From contig CAYHHE010000016.1 in the NCBI GenBank assembly GCA_964356295.1, positions 1-44,244 of the forward strand: DNA of 44,244 bases, read 5' to 3'. Positions 34,482 to 42,709 of this stretch are shown here, piece by piece (position 1 is the stretch's first letter; each line of letters begins with the position of its first letter). Source of the stretch: CAVQGZ01 sp964356295. GTDB taxonomy: Bacteria; Actinomycetota; Actinomycetes; Jiangellales; Jiangellaceae. The notes beneath the pieces were generated by a model. It made no database searches. It was not told where the DNA came from and was given only the letters and a program-made list of their open reading frames with translations. A program made the translations under genes and the position numbers.

Positions 34482-35543
34482 TCAGTCGGCGTTCCGTCGC
34501 GTCGCAGCCGGACCCGCAGCGCTCATCCGCTGCTCGGCGACACGGTCCGCCGCGCTCAGCGGGCTGATGCCCTCCCGGTCTGCAACGGCCAGCACCTCCA
34601 GGGTTGTCTCGTAGATACCCGAGGCCTTGACCCGTGCCCGGGCCATGTCGAAGCCGCGCAGCTCGTCGGAGACCTGGATGACCCCGCCGGAGTTCACCAG
34701 GTAGTCCGGGGCGTAGGTGATGCCATGCTCGTGCAGCACCCGGGCGGCCGCGGGGCCGGTCAACGGGTTGTTCGCCCCGCCACACACCACCTCTGCGCCC
34801 AGCGAGGCCGCGACGACGGGGTCGATCACCCCGCCCAGGGCGTTGGGGGAGTACACGGCCAGAGGCCGGGTCAGCAGGTCGACCGGATCGGTGGGCTGCA
34901 CCTGCGGGTAGCGCTCGCGGGCGACTGCCACCCGGGTCGGATCCACGTCGGCGACCAGCACCTCGGCCTGCTCGTCCAGCAGGTGCTCGACCAGGCGCGA
35001 CCCGACCTTGCCCAGCCCGGCCACCCCCACTCGGCGTCCGGTCAGCGACGGCGACCCCCATCGGTGCCTGGCGCAGGCCCGCATCCCCTGGTACACCCCG
35101 AACGCGGTGAGGATCCCGGAGTCGCCGGCGCCCCCGCGCGCTGGCGAACGTCCCGTGACGTGACTGGTCGCCTCCGCGACCACGTCCATGTCGGCGACGT
35201 AGGTGCCCACGTCGCAGGCGGTGATGTAGCGCCCGCCGAGCGAGTCCACCAGGCGTCCGTAGGCGCGCAGCAGGGCTGCGGACTTGTCGGTCGTGGGGTC
35301 CCCGAGGATCACGGCCTTGCCTCCGCCGTGGGCGAGCCCGGCCAGCGCGTTCTTGTAGGCCATGGCCCTCGACAGGGCGAGCACGTCGTCCAGCGCGGCG
35401 TCGGTGGACGGGTACGGCGCGAAGCGGGTGCCGCCCAGCGCCGGACCGAGCGCGGTGGAGTAGATGGCCACGATGCAGCGCAGGCCGGTCACGGCGTCGT
35501 GACCGAAGAGCACCTCCTCATGTCCGGCGTCGAAGACGTCCAC
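34482..35543 (-). CDS. Leucine/valine dehydrogenase (Glu/Leu/Phe/Val dehydrogenase family)
   Basis: 353 residues from the GTG at 35543. It oxidatively deaminates branched-chain amino acids with NAD. Seen: IYSTALGPALGGTRFAPYPS (substrate-binding region), YKNALAGLAHGGGKAVILGD with catalytic Lys, ACDVGTYVADMD, and the Rossmann motif GVAGLGKVGSRLVEH. Start: TACAGT at 35555-35550 is 6 bases before GTG 35543, giving an N-terminus close to known leucine dehydrogenases. Frames extend to GTG 35585 and TTG 35609 without better signals. Valine and leucine use cannot be told apart. Divergent from bldC. Confidence 0.88.
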   Translation of the reverse strand: MDVFDAGHEEVLFGHDAVTGLRCIVAIYSTALGPALGGTRFAPYPSTDAALDDVLALSRAMAYKNALAGLAHGGGKAVILGDPTTDKSAALLRAYGRLVDSLGGRYITACDVGTYVADMDVVAEATSHVTGRSPARGGAGDSGILTAFGVYQGMRACARHRWGSPSLTGRRVGVAGLGKVGSRLVEHLLDEQAEVLVADVDPTRVAVARERYPQVQPTDPVDLLTRPLAVYSPNALGGVIDPVVAASLGAEVVCGGANNPLTGPAAARVLHEHGITYAPDYLVNSGGVIQVSDELRGFDMARARVKASGIYETTLEVLAVADREGISPLSAADRVAEQRMSAAGPAATRRNAD

Positions 35544-35610
35544 GCCGAGACTGTAGGCGTCCCGGGTGCGTTGCCGGCCCGACACCCTTGAGAAGGAGTA
35601 TTCGGACAAG

Positions 35611-35640
35611 TGGCAAAGATCGCCGGAAACGTGCTATACA
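35611..35640 (+). promoter_or_regulatory. Probable bldC promoter
   Basis: TGGCAA (35611-35616) and TATACA (35635-35640) are separated by 18 bases, resembling -35 and -10 elements. The leader to the bldC GTG would be about 35 bases and contains AAGGAGG. Confidence 0.4.
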
Positions 35641-35682
35641 TCGTGTCATCCGTTCGGAGGATCTCAACGAAGGAGGCGGACC

Positions 35683-35922
35683 GTGGCCACGACCAACCGT
35701 GCAAGCGAGACCGAGGCCCTGCTCACCCCGGCTGAGGTCGCAGCGATGTTCCGCGTCGACCCGAAGACCGTGACGCGTTGGGCGAAGGCCGGCAAGCTCT
35801 CGTCGATCCGGACGCTCGGCGGTCACCGCCGATATCGCGAGTCCGAGGTCCGATCGCTGCTGACCGGTCAGGTCCCGATGCAGCGAGGCGCGATGGACGA
35901 CGAGCCGTCCAGCGAGGAGTGA
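35683..35922 (+). CDS. bldC: BldC-type MerR-like transcription regulator
   Basis: 79 residues, a single MerR-type winged helix-turn-helix without effector domain, as in BldC of Streptomyces. Seen: LLTPAEVAAMFRVDPKTVTRWAKAGKL (helix-turn-helix) and SIRTLGGHRRYRESEVRSLL (wing). Family knowledge: BldC binds DNA cooperatively on direct repeats and controls entry into development in Streptomyces; in unicellular actinobacteria its role is less clear. GTG at 35683 has AAGGAGG upstream. tRNA-Phe lies just downstream in the opposite direction. Confidence 0.93.
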   Translation: MATTNRASETEALLTPAEVAAMFRVDPKTVTRWAKAGKLSSIRTLGGHRRYRESEVRSLLTGQVPMQRGAMDDEPSSEE

Positions 35923-35936
35923 CGTCTCGAAGGCGG

Positions 35937-36010
35937 TGGGCAGGGGCGGGATCGAACCGCCGACCTTCCGCTTTTCAGGCGGACGCTCGTACCGGCTGAG
36001 CTACCTGCCC
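35937..36010 (-). tRNA. tRNA-Phe (GAA)
   Basis: 74-base cloverleaf on the minus strand. The acceptor GGGCAGG pairs with CCTGCCC, the anticodon loop reads CTGAAAA, and the T-arm contains GGTTCGATCCC. The CCA end is not encoded. Confidence 0.96.
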
Positions 36011-36046
36011 TGGTAGCCCGTCAAGGCTACACGCCGGCCGGTGGGC

Positions 36047-38122
36047 TCAGTCCGAGCCGGTGGGCTGGGAGCGCTGTGGGCTCGACGACGTGCCGGCGTC
36101 CCGCGCGGCCAGTGAGCCAAGGTAGGCGTTGTAGTCCTCCAGCTCGGTGTCGATCAGCTTGCGGTCACGCCGGCGGGCCTCGCGCTCGTCCGAGCGCGAC
36201 CACTGCACGAGCAGTGCGATGAGCACGACGAGGGCGGGGATCTCGCCGAAACCCCAGGTGATCGCGCCCGCGGCGCGCTGGTCGGCGAGCGTGTCGGGTA
36301 GCCAGGTGATCTCGCTGCCGAGCAGGTCGTAGTAGGAGCCGGCGACCAGCCGGGCGGACTCCATCAGCCCGACACCGAAGAACGCGTGGAACCCGGCAGC
36401 GGCCAGCACCATGACGATGCGGATCGGGTAGGCGGGTCGGCTCGGCAGCGGGTCGGTGCCGATGACGACCTCGTAGAAGAGGTAGCCGCCGAGCAGGAAG
36501 TGCAGCGACATCAGCAGGTGCCCGGTGTGGTTGAACATCGCGTACTCGAACAGGCCGCTGAAGTAGACCATGGGGGCCGCCGTCACGAAGATCGCGAACG
36601 CCACGATGGGGTGGGTGATCAGCCGGACCACCCGGCTGTGCAGGACCGCCAGGACGCGCTCGCGGGGTCCGAGCTGGCCGCGACGGGCCGGCGGGACGGC
36701 GCGCAGCGCCAGCGTGATCGGCGCGCCGAGCACCAGCAGCACCGGGACGAGCATCGCCAGCGTCATGTGCTGCACCATGTGCACCGACAGCATCGTCATG
36801 CCGTAGGTCATCACTCCTGAGAGGGTGACGGCGGCCATGACGCCCGACCCGGCGAGCCAGGCCAGGGTGCGGCCCACCGGCCAGTGGTCACCCCGGCGGC
36901 GCAGTCGGAGCACCCCGCCGAGGTAGAGCATGACCATCGCCAGCGCGAGCAGGGCGAAGAACGCGTCCGGGTAGACCTCGCTGAGGTAGCGGGCGGGAGT
37001 GGGCGCCGGCGGCGGGGGGAAGCCGAGCACCTCCCGGACCCGGCTGGCGTCCTCGACCTCCTCGGGCACGGGCGGCGCGGTGCGGGAGAGCCCGACGGCC
37101 AGCCCGATCGTGGCGGCCATCACCACGACCTCGCCGACGGCGAGCCGGGTGAACGCGCGCGGACGTCCTGCGTCGAGGTCGCGCAGCGTCCGGGAGCGGT
37201 GCCGGGCGCCGGCGGCGACGAGCACGATGAGCAGCGCGACCTTCACGAGCACGAGCCGGCCGTAGCTGGTGGTGACCAGGTCGGACGGCCCGTCGATGCG
37301 GACAACCGCGTTGAGCACGCCGCTGGCGGCCAGCGCCACGACCGACCCCAGGGCCAGCGGGCTGAACGCGTGGGCCACCCGAGGCAGGTGGCTGTCGCGC
37401 AGGTCGGTGGCGCCGCGCCGGGACACCCCTGCGTACCAGGTCAGGGCGGCCAGGCCGCCGACCCACAGCGCGACCGCGACGACGTGGACGACCAGGCTGG
37501 TGGCGGCCGAGTGGTGGTAGTCCCCGGAGGACGAGTGGCCGACCAGGGCTGGCGGGACGAGGGCGGAGATGCTCAGGATCAGCAGCGCCAGCGCCCCGCC
37601 CGGCCGCAAGGTCAGCCGGGCGGCCGGCACGAGCATGGCAGTCAGCAGGATCACCACCGCGTAGGCCTGCCCCTGCTCGACGCTGAGGGTGAAGGTGACC
37701 AGCGACTGCCCGACCAGTGCCTGGCCCAGCGGGAGCCCGATGAGGTCACTGAGGGTGAGCAGGTGGGCGACGAGGGCGGCGAGCATCCAGACCGCGGCCC
37801 AGACCGAGCCCAGTCGGACCGCCCGCAGCGCGTCCGCCCGCAGCTCGTCGCGTCGCGCCGGGATCAGCACCGCGAGCAGCAGGAGCCCGACGGTCACCGT
37901 CGCGGCTCCGTCGAGCATCAGCCGGGCCACAGGGAGCCCCCATCGGGTGACGGCGCCCGGGTCGGTCAGCCCCGGCAGCAGGTAGCTCGCGGCGCCCCCG
38001 CCAACGGCGAGCGCGGCGAGCAGGGCCAGCACCGCGGCTCCGGCGGCCGCCACACCCCACCGCGACGCAGGCAGGGTGGGCGCCGGGGAGGACGCGGCGG
38101 GTCGGGTGAGCGTGCCGGTCAT
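36047..38122 (-). CDS. CopD-CtaG fusion: copper import / cytochrome c oxidase assembly membrane protein
   Basis: 691-residue polytopic protein with about 15 helices. The N-terminal half is CopD-like, with LVGHSSSGDYHHSAATSLVVH and HVVAVALWVGGLAAL. The C-terminal half is a CtaG (Caa3_CtaG) domain, with SVHMVQHMTLAMLVPVLLVLG, FNHTGHLLMSLHFLLGGYLF and FHAFFGVGLMES. Family knowledge: CopD takes part in copper entry, and CtaG is needed for copper insertion into cytochrome oxidase. The fusion is common in actinobacteria. ATG at 38122 lies 7 bases after copC, so the two form an operon. Histidine-rich loops fit metal handling. Confidence 0.9.
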   Translation of the reverse strand: MTGTLTRPAASSPAPTLPASRWGVAAAGAAVLALLAALAVGGGAASYLLPGLTDPGAVTRWGLPVARLMLDGAATVTVGLLLLAVLIPARRDELRADALRAVRLGSVWAAVWMLAALVAHLLTLSDLIGLPLGQALVGQSLVTFTLSVEQGQAYAVVILLTAMLVPAARLTLRPGGALALLILSISALVPPALVGHSSSGDYHHSAATSLVVHVVAVALWVGGLAALTWYAGVSRRGATDLRDSHLPRVAHAFSPLALGSVVALAASGVLNAVVRIDGPSDLVTTSYGRLVLVKVALLIVLVAAGARHRSRTLRDLDAGRPRAFTRLAVGEVVVMAATIGLAVGLSRTAPPVPEEVEDASRVREVLGFPPPPAPTPARYLSEVYPDAFFALLALAMVMLYLGGVLRLRRRGDHWPVGRTLAWLAGSGVMAAVTLSGVMTYGMTMLSVHMVQHMTLAMLVPVLLVLGAPITLALRAVPPARRGQLGPRERVLAVLHSRVVRLITHPIVAFAIFVTAAPMVYFSGLFEYAMFNHTGHLLMSLHFLLGGYLFYEVVIGTDPLPSRPAYPIRIVMVLAAAGFHAFFGVGLMESARLVAGSYYDLLGSEITWLPDTLADQRAAGAITWGFGEIPALVVLIALLVQWSRSDEREARRRDRKLIDTELEDYNAYLGSLAARDAGTSSSPQRSQPTGSD

Positions 38123-38129
38123 GCCAGGG

Positions 38130-38807
38130 TCAGACGCTGGAGGGGGTGCGGGTCCGTCGTCGGGCCAGCACGACCCCAAGCGCGACCAGGACAGCCACGG
38201 CAGCAAGCGCGGCCAGCCAGAGCCCGGGTCCGGCCGAGGAGTCAGGCTCGGTAGCCACCGTCTGCTCGGTCTGGTCCTGCTGGGATGCCTGGTCGTCCTG
38301 AGCCGACTGGTCCGGGGCGCTCGCGCCGGATGCGCCCGCGTCCGCGCCCGCGCCGGATGCGCCCGCGCCCGCACCCTCCGGGTCGACTGCGGGATCCTCG
38401 TCCGGCGCTACGGCGGTGGTCGGCTCGGGCTGCGCCCCGGCGGCGACGGTGAACACGACGGTGCCACCGACCGGGTGCCCGTCGGAGGACACCACCCGGT
38501 AGGACACCGTGACGTCGCTGCCCGGTGGCAGCGGGCGCACCGCCTGCGTCACCACGGCGCCGGCCACGGCGGGCGACCCGTCCTGGTAGGTGGTGCCGGC
38601 CGCGTCGACGACGGCCACCTGGGCGAACTCCTCGCTGATGGCTGCGCTGAAGGTGAGGGAGACCTGCGAGGGCGCAGCGCTGAGCACCTGGCCGGACTCC
38701 GGCGTCGAGGACACCAGAGAGTCGTGGGCCTGCGCGAGCGGAGCCGGGGCCAGCACGGCCAGGATGAGCAGCACCGGTGCGAGACTGCGGACCAGGGCTG
38801 CGCGCAT
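38130..38807 (-). CDS. copC: CopC-type copper-binding protein, membrane-anchored
   Basis: 225 residues. A signal peptide (about 1-27, ending AQA) exposes an N-terminal His in HDSLVSSTPESGQ, the first copper ligand of CopC. A second His is in VVSSDGHPVGGTVVF. An Ala/Gly/Asp/Gln-rich spacer follows, including a short DNA repeat at about 38325-38375, then one C-terminal helix (LWLAALAAVAVLVALGVVLA) and a basic tail. ATG at 38807 has TACCCT (38820-38815) 7 bases upstream and no Shine-Dalgarno sequence. It heads the copC-copD/ctaG operon. It binds periplasm-side copper by family inference. Confidence 0.92.
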   Translation of the reverse strand: MRAALVRSLAPVLLILAVLAPAPLAQAHDSLVSSTPESGQVLSAAPSQVSLTFSAAISEEFAQVAVVDAAGTTYQDGSPAVAGAVVTQAVRPLPPGSDVTVSYRVVSSDGHPVGGTVVFTVAAGAQPEPTTAVAPDEDPAVDPEGAGAGASGAGADAGASGASAPDQSAQDDQASQQDQTEQTVATEPDSSAGPGLWLAALAAVAVLVALGVVLARRRTRTPSSV

Positions 38808-38824
38808 GGTGGCAAGGGTACGCC

Positions 38825-38842
38825 CGGGCCCTGCGGGGCCCG
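38825..38842 (-). terminator. Hairpin after the tRNA-Glu-Asp pair
   Basis: CGGGCCC pairs with GGGCCCG around TGCG, 13 bases beyond the 3' end of tRNA-Asp. A following T-tract is absent. Confidence 0.55.
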
Positions 38843-38854
38843 ATCGGGCCGGAG

Positions 38855-38929
38855 CGGTCCTGACGGGACTTGAACCCGCGACCTCCGCCTTGACAGGGCG
38901 GCGAGCACTCCGAGCTGCTCCACAGGACC
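38855..38929 (-). tRNA. tRNA-Asp (GTC)
   Basis: 75-base cloverleaf. The acceptor GGTCCTG pairs with CAGGACC, the anticodon stem CCGCC/GGCGG flanks the loop CTGTCAA, and the T-arm holds GGTTCAAGTCC. The CCA end is not encoded. It follows tRNA-Glu by 39 bases, probably in one transcript. Confidence 0.96.
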
Positions 38930-38968
38930 TTGCGTTGCGGACCCTACCGAATACCAGCAGAGCCCTGG

Positions 38969-39041
38969 TGCCCCCAACGGGATTCGAACCCGCGCTGCCG
39001 CCTTGAAAGGGCGGAGTCCTAGGCCGCTAGACGATGGGGAC
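38969..39041 (-). tRNA. tRNA-Glu (TTC)
   Basis: 73-base cloverleaf. The acceptor GTCCCCA pairs with TGGGGGC, the anticodon loop is CTTTCAA, and the T-arm is GGTTCGAATCC. The next three bases (38968-38966) spell CCA, so its 3' end is encoded, unlike the other two tRNAs here. Confidence 0.96.
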
Positions 39042-39150
39042 TGGGCAGTCGCGTCACGCCTGCTGCACGGCTCGATCCGTTCGAGGACCTGCCGCAAGTG
39101 TACGCACCCGGTTCCCCCGTCCCAAACCCGCCCGTCCCGACCCGTCCCGA

Positions 39151-39232
39151 CCCCCACTGATCACGTTTGGCACGTTCGCGTGGGGTTTGCACAGTGTCGA
39201 ACCCGTGCAAACCCCACGCGAACCGTGCAAGG
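39151..39232 (+). repeat. TGATCACGT palindromic element, copy C (best preserved)
   Basis: The outer end is identical to copy A over its first 24 bases (39151-39174). A perfect 19-bp stem pairs 39174-39192 with 39205-39223 around a 12-base loop. GCAC and GTGC extend it further past one bulged C. It lies in the 262-base gap between tRNA-Glu and the zincin gene. Confidence 0.85.
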
Positions 39233-39303
39233 CACCTCGGAGGGCCGCCCAACCCGCCCCGAGCGCAGCGGCAACCCGCGCGCCCATCGGGGACACTGGC
39301 GGC

Positions 39304-39651
39304 GTGGTGGACGTCCCGGCCGAGGAGTTCGAGCAGCTGGTGCAGGAGGCTCTCGACTCCATCCCGGACGACCTCGGGCGGCTGATCACCAACGTGGCCG
39401 TCCTCGTCCAGGACGAGGCCCCGCCAGGCGAGGACCTGCTGGGCCTGTACGAGGGGGTTCCACTCACCGAGCGGGACGGCTGGTACGCCGGCGTGCTCCC
39501 CGACACGATCACCGTCTTCCGGCTGCCCATCCTGCGCATCTGCGCCACCCGAGACGACGTGGTCGAGGAGGTGCGGACCACCGTCATCCACGAGGTCGCG
39601 CATCACTTCGGCATCGACGACGACAGGCTGCACGACCTCGGCTGGGGATGA
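39304..39651 (+). CDS. Zincin-like metallopeptidase family protein (DUF1025 type)
   Basis: 115 residues, the size of the small actinobacterial zincin (metallopeptidase family PF06262-type) proteins. Seen: the N-terminal FEQLVQEALDSIPDDL typical of the family and the HExxH zinc motif His96-Glu97-x-x-His100 in VIHEVAHHFGIDDDRL. It has no signal peptide, so it should be cytosolic. Substrate unknown. The start could be GTG 39304 or GTG 39307; GACACT at 39292-39297 is 6 bases before the first. Confidence 0.88.
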   Translation: MVDVPAEEFEQLVQEALDSIPDDLGRLITNVAVLVQDEAPPGEDLLGLYEGVPLTERDGWYAGVLPDTITVFRLPILRICATRDDVVEEVRTTVIHEVAHHFGIDDDRLHDLGWG

Positions 39652-39855
39652 CTCCAGTGCAGGATCCTGCCTGCCCCGATGGCCACGTGCGTCGTCAAGG
39701 CGCGCTTCGAGTGGTGCGGGCGTCGGGCCGGGAGCGCCTCGCGGCGCGCGGCCGCTCGTAGCGGCTATGTGTGAGACCCGGGGGCTGCACCGACCCGACG
39801 CCCGGCGAGGACCCCAAAGGGCTGTCGCCGCGTCAACAGTAACCGGTCGAGCCGC

Positions 39856-40563
39856 TCAGCGCAGCCTGTCGTCCCGCCACCGCCGCGCGGCCCGCGTCAA
39901 CTGGTCGGCCATCCGGATGTTCCCGGACGCCAGCCGGGTCTGACGGGCCGCCTCCACGTAGTCCCCGTGCTCGTCGGCGTCGTCGGCCAGGGCGAGCCGA
40001 CCAGCGCCGACGACTCGGCTGAACGCGGCCGCCCGGTCCAGCGCGACCGCGAAGTCACCGTCGAAGATGGAGGTCAGGACGGCGTCGCCGAGGTCGGCCA
40101 TCTCCTGCGGCCCCGGAGGATCAGCCACACCCGCGACGACATCGGCCACCTCGGCGGCTGGACGTCCCGCCGCGTAGACCCGGGCTGCCTCGCCGCCGCT
40201 GCGTCGCACCCAGGTGCGCAGCAGGTACAGCGCCCACAGCGAGCCGGGCAGCGAGTCAGCAGCGGTGTCTCGCCACAACTCGGCCAGCGCATCCAACCCG
40301 ACCTCGTCGGCAAGGCCCACGAGTCGGGTCGTGAGCTCGTTGTCGTCCTCCGAGCGGCCGAGCCGGACGACTGCTGCCGCTGTCTCGTGAGCCAGAGCCG
40401 ACCGCTCGGCTGGGTCGTGGGCGCTGGTGACGGTGTCGAAGGACGGGCGGACCATCGGACGGCGGGGCCGGAGCGGGGCACGCGACGCCTCCGCACGCCG
40501 CTCCGCTTGCCGCTCGTCGCCAGCGGACGGGTCGCCAGCGGACGGGTCGTCGGGATCGCTCAC
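39856..40563 (-). CDS. Conserved actinobacterial protein of unknown function
   Basis: 235 residues, hydrophilic and helix-rich. An Arg/Pro-rich N-terminus includes a short duplication (DPSAGDPSAGD), mirrored by a DNA repeat near 40530. The body reads AHETAAAVVRLGRSEDDNEL, LWALYLLRTWVRRSGGEAAR and a closing ADQLTRAARRWRDD. No known motif was recognised. Its GTG overlaps the ccdA stop (GTGA), so it is translated with the redoxin-ccdA pair, which does not by itself show a redox role. A 204-base stretch without a gene follows downstream. Confidence 0.75.
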   Translation of the reverse strand: MSDPDDPSAGDPSAGDERQAERRAEASRAPLRPRRPMVRPSFDTVTSAHDPAERSALAHETAAAVVRLGRSEDDNELTTRLVGLADEVGLDALAELWRDTAADSLPGSLWALYLLRTWVRRSGGEAARVYAAGRPAAEVADVVAGVADPPGPQEMADLGDAVLTSIFDGDFAVALDRAAAFSRVVGAGRLALADDADEHGDYVEAARQTRLASGNIRMADQLTRAARRWRDDRLR

Positions 40564-41450
40564 CCCGCCATTGTGCGCGATGGCTCCGACACGACGCTGC
40601 GCTGGCGCCGGCGAGACCACCACGCGCCGCCCAGCACGATTCCGACCAGCAGCGCCGGGATTCCGACCAGCACCGTCGGGCTGAGGCCAGCGACCCAGTT
40701 CGCCACCGTCGACTGCACGGATGTGAATGCCCCGACGACGGGGTCGTCGGCGTCCCCGCCGCTGAACACCTGGATCTCGTAGAAGCCGTAGTAGGCCACG
40801 TACGCGCCGGCCAGCACGAGCAGCAGCCCGCTGAACCGGGAGATGTACGGCGTGGCCCGGCGGAACCGGGTGATGAAGCCGTTGCGCGCCAGGGCCACCG
40901 CGACGGCGAGCACTCCCACGACCATGCCCATCCCGATCCCGTAGAGAACGAACACAGTCAGGCCGCTGAGCACGTTCTCGCTGCGGAACGTGCTGGTGGT
41001 GATGGCCAGGAACGGCCCGATCGTGCACGACAGGCTCGCCACCGCGTAGGCCACCCCGTACAGGATCATCGACCGCAGCGTCCGCCCCGGTGCAGCCCCG
41101 GCGATCTTCGGGGTGCTCAGCAGAAGCTCTCGCCCCGTGAGCAGATACGCACCGAGACCGACCAGCGCGAAGCCGATGACGATGGTGGCCCACGGCAGGT
41201 AGCGCTCCAACGACAGTGCCAGCGGGACGGCGACCAGGCCGAACGCTGCGAAGACCGCGACGAACCCGGTCGTCATCGCGCCGGTCATGGTGAGCGCCCG
41301 TCCGACGGCGGCTGACCGACCGCCGGTGTCCCCGTCACCGCCCTGCGCCACGATCAGCGTGAGGTAAGCCGGCAGCAGGGCGAACCCGCACGGGTTGAGC
41401 GCGGCCACCATGCCGGCGGTAAGGGCGAGCAGGACGGGGACGTCGTTCAC
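40560..41450 (-). CDS. ccdA: CcdA-type membrane electron transporter
   Basis: 296 residues with at least six helices. Seen: the paired redox cysteines of DsbD/CcdA transporters, one in AALNPCGFALLPAYL (Cys21) and one in ASLSCTIGPFLAITTS. It moves reducing equivalents from cytosolic thioredoxin across the membrane to extracytoplasmic thioredoxin-like proteins. The extracytoplasmic partner is very likely the lipoprotein encoded 3 bases upstream. The C-terminal extension after the last conserved helix carries one more helix (VLVGIPALLVGIVLGGAWW) and a basic tail. Confidence 0.92.
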   Translation of the reverse strand: MNDVPVLLALTAGMVAALNPCGFALLPAYLTLIVAQGGDGDTGGRSAAVGRALTMTGAMTTGFVAVFAAFGLVAVPLALSLERYLPWATIVIGFALVGLGAYLLTGRELLLSTPKIAGAAPGRTLRSMILYGVAYAVASLSCTIGPFLAITTSTFRSENVLSGLTVFVLYGIGMGMVVGVLAVAVALARNGFITRFRRATPYISRFSGLLLVLAGAYVAYYGFYEIQVFSGGDADDPVVGAFTSVQSTVANWVAGLSPTVLVGIPALLVGIVLGGAWWSRRRQRSVVSEPSRTMAG

Positions 41451-41453
41451 GTT

Positions 41454-42098
41454 TCAGGCCCCGACAAGAGCCTGGGTCCGGGAACGGATCTCGTCCTCGG
41501 ACAGTGGACCGGGGACGATCTCGATCGTCCCGTCGTCGTCGACGAACGCGAAGGTCGTCTGGCTGGCCACGCCGAACCCGGCGTAGAGCGCCCCGTCGGT
41601 GTCGGCCAGGTGCGTGAGGCTGCCGGTTCCCGTGTCGTCCACGAACTGCTGCATCGCGCCCACGTCCGGAGAGAGCCCGGCCACACCCAGGAACTGCGCC
41701 TGCCCCTCGAACTCCTCAGCGATGCTGGGAAGCGCCGGCGCCTCGCGGCGGCAGACCGTGCACCAGGGCGCCCAGAAGTACAGGACGGAGTCCTGCCCGG
41801 CCAGCGTGGCCCCCGAGAAGCTGCCGCCGTCCACGGTGGCGACGGTGAAGCTGAGCTGGGCCGGAACCTCAGCACGCTCGGCGGGTGCAGGCTCGGGCTG
41901 GGCGTCGGCCCCGTCGCTGGGCGACCCCGCGGCCTGTGTCGGCTCCTCCGTGGCGGCGGGTTCTGCGGCGGCGGACTCCTCGACTGCCGGGGTCGGCGTC
42001 GATTCGGCGCTCGCCTCGGTGGCGTCTCCGCTCGAGCAGGCAGTGAGCAGCAGGGCAGCGGCAGCCACAGCGGCGGTGGTCGCGAGGGTGCGGCGCAT
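41454..42098 (-). CDS. Extracytoplasmic thioredoxin-like (TlpA/redoxin) lipoprotein
   Basis: 214 residues. A signal peptide with lipobox LLTAC puts the lipidated Cys at 21. A Ser/Thr/Ala/Glu/Pro-rich spacer (about 22-80) tethers a TlpA/DsbE-like thioredoxin domain with active site Cys113-Thr-Val-Cys116 in YFWAPWCTVCRREAPALP. ATG at 42098 has GGAAGGA upstream. It is the first gene of a unit with ccdA, which would keep its CxxC reduced, so it probably reduces or repairs secreted thiol proteins or helps cytochrome c maturation (inference). Confidence 0.92.
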   Translation of the reverse strand: MRRTLATTAAVAAAALLLTACSSGDATEASAESTPTPAVEESAAAEPAATEEPTQAAGSPSDGADAQPEPAPAERAEVPAQLSFTVATVDGGSFSGATLAGQDSVLYFWAPWCTVCRREAPALPSIAEEFEGQAQFLGVAGLSPDVGAMQQFVDDTGTGSLTHLADTDGALYAGFGVASQTTFAFVDDDGTIEIVPGPLSEDEIRSRTQALVGA

Positions 42099-42209
42099 CG
42101 GTGTCCTTCCGGAGGTTGGCTCGGGAACAGGGGTCGAACCGCGGCGGATTCCGTCCCGTCCAGCGTCCATCGTGACCGAGCGGACGCTCGGATGAGTAGC
42201 CGAACCTGC

Positions 42210-42695
42210 TTACGGTCCGGTGACGTGGTCCCGAGGACGCCCCGGGGTGAGCCCGGTTGCAGGCTGCGGGGAGACGGTTGCCCAGTCGCCGCCCGGGATG
42301 TCCGGCCAGGGCCCGTCCTCCTGGCTGTACACGTAGGTGAGGCAGGGCAGCACCTGGCCGGTGTGCTCGCCGCTGAGCATGGCGGCCTCGGCCGCGACCA
42401 GCAGGTACTCCGAGGAGGGCGGGTCGTGCGGCAGGTAGGACTCCAGCAGGTGCAGGTCGAGCCACAGGGCAGGGTCAGCGACGCGCAGCACCTCGACGAT
42501 GACCGTTCCCGAGGCATCAGGGACGTAGCCGGGGTACGGGTAGGACCGCGTCGGTCCTGCGATGTGCAGGAGCCGGCCGGGCAGTCGGCCCTCCCCGAGC
42601 CAGTCCGTCCGGCCGAGGGTGAGATGGTGGTTGCGGTACCCGCGGCGCAGCGTCCCGTACACCGCGAGCAGCTCCACGTCGGGCTTGGCGGGCAC
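42210..42695 (-). CDS. Gamma-glutamylcyclotransferase-like (AIG2-fold) protein
   Basis: 161 residues. The N-terminal LLAVYGTLRRGYRNHH is the phosphate/substrate-binding loop of the gamma-glutamylcyclotransferase fold. Further on, GRLLHIAGPTRSYPYPGYV and LHLLESYLPHDPPSSEYL fit the barrel and its acidic residue. Activity on gamma-glutamyl peptides is not assured, since this fold covers several reactions. The GTG start has TACCGT (42707-42702) 6 bases upstream. Palindromic repeat D begins directly beyond that box. Confidence 0.8.
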   Translation of the reverse strand: MPAKPDVELLAVYGTLRRGYRNHHLTLGRTDWLGEGRLPGRLLHIAGPTRSYPYPGYVPDASGTVIVEVLRVADPALWLDLHLLESYLPHDPPSSEYLLVAAEAAMLSGEHTGQVLPCLTYVYSQEDGPWPDIPGGDWATVSPQPATGLTPGRPRDHVTGP

Positions 42696-42709
42696 CTGGC
42701 CACGGTAAT

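Noticed and set aside
36035..36068. Direct repeat of CCGGTGGGCT at the end of the CopD-CtaG gene
   Set aside because: It encodes part of a low-complexity C-terminal tail and the bases just after the stop, only two short units, so there is no basis for a functional call.
38325..38376. Tandem-like repeat in copC as a possible regulatory site
   Set aside because: It is the coding DNA of the Ala/Gly/Asp spacer and is explained by protein low complexity.
35937..39041. tRNA genes as integration sites for a genomic island
   Set aside because: No integrase and no direct repeat of the tRNA 3' ends were seen nearby; the flanking genes look like core genes.
39652..39855. Possible small gene in the stretch after the zincin gene
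   Set aside because: Only short frames without start signals or family resemblance were seen. The stretch holds a lone CTATGTGTGAG half-repeat and nothing else I can support.
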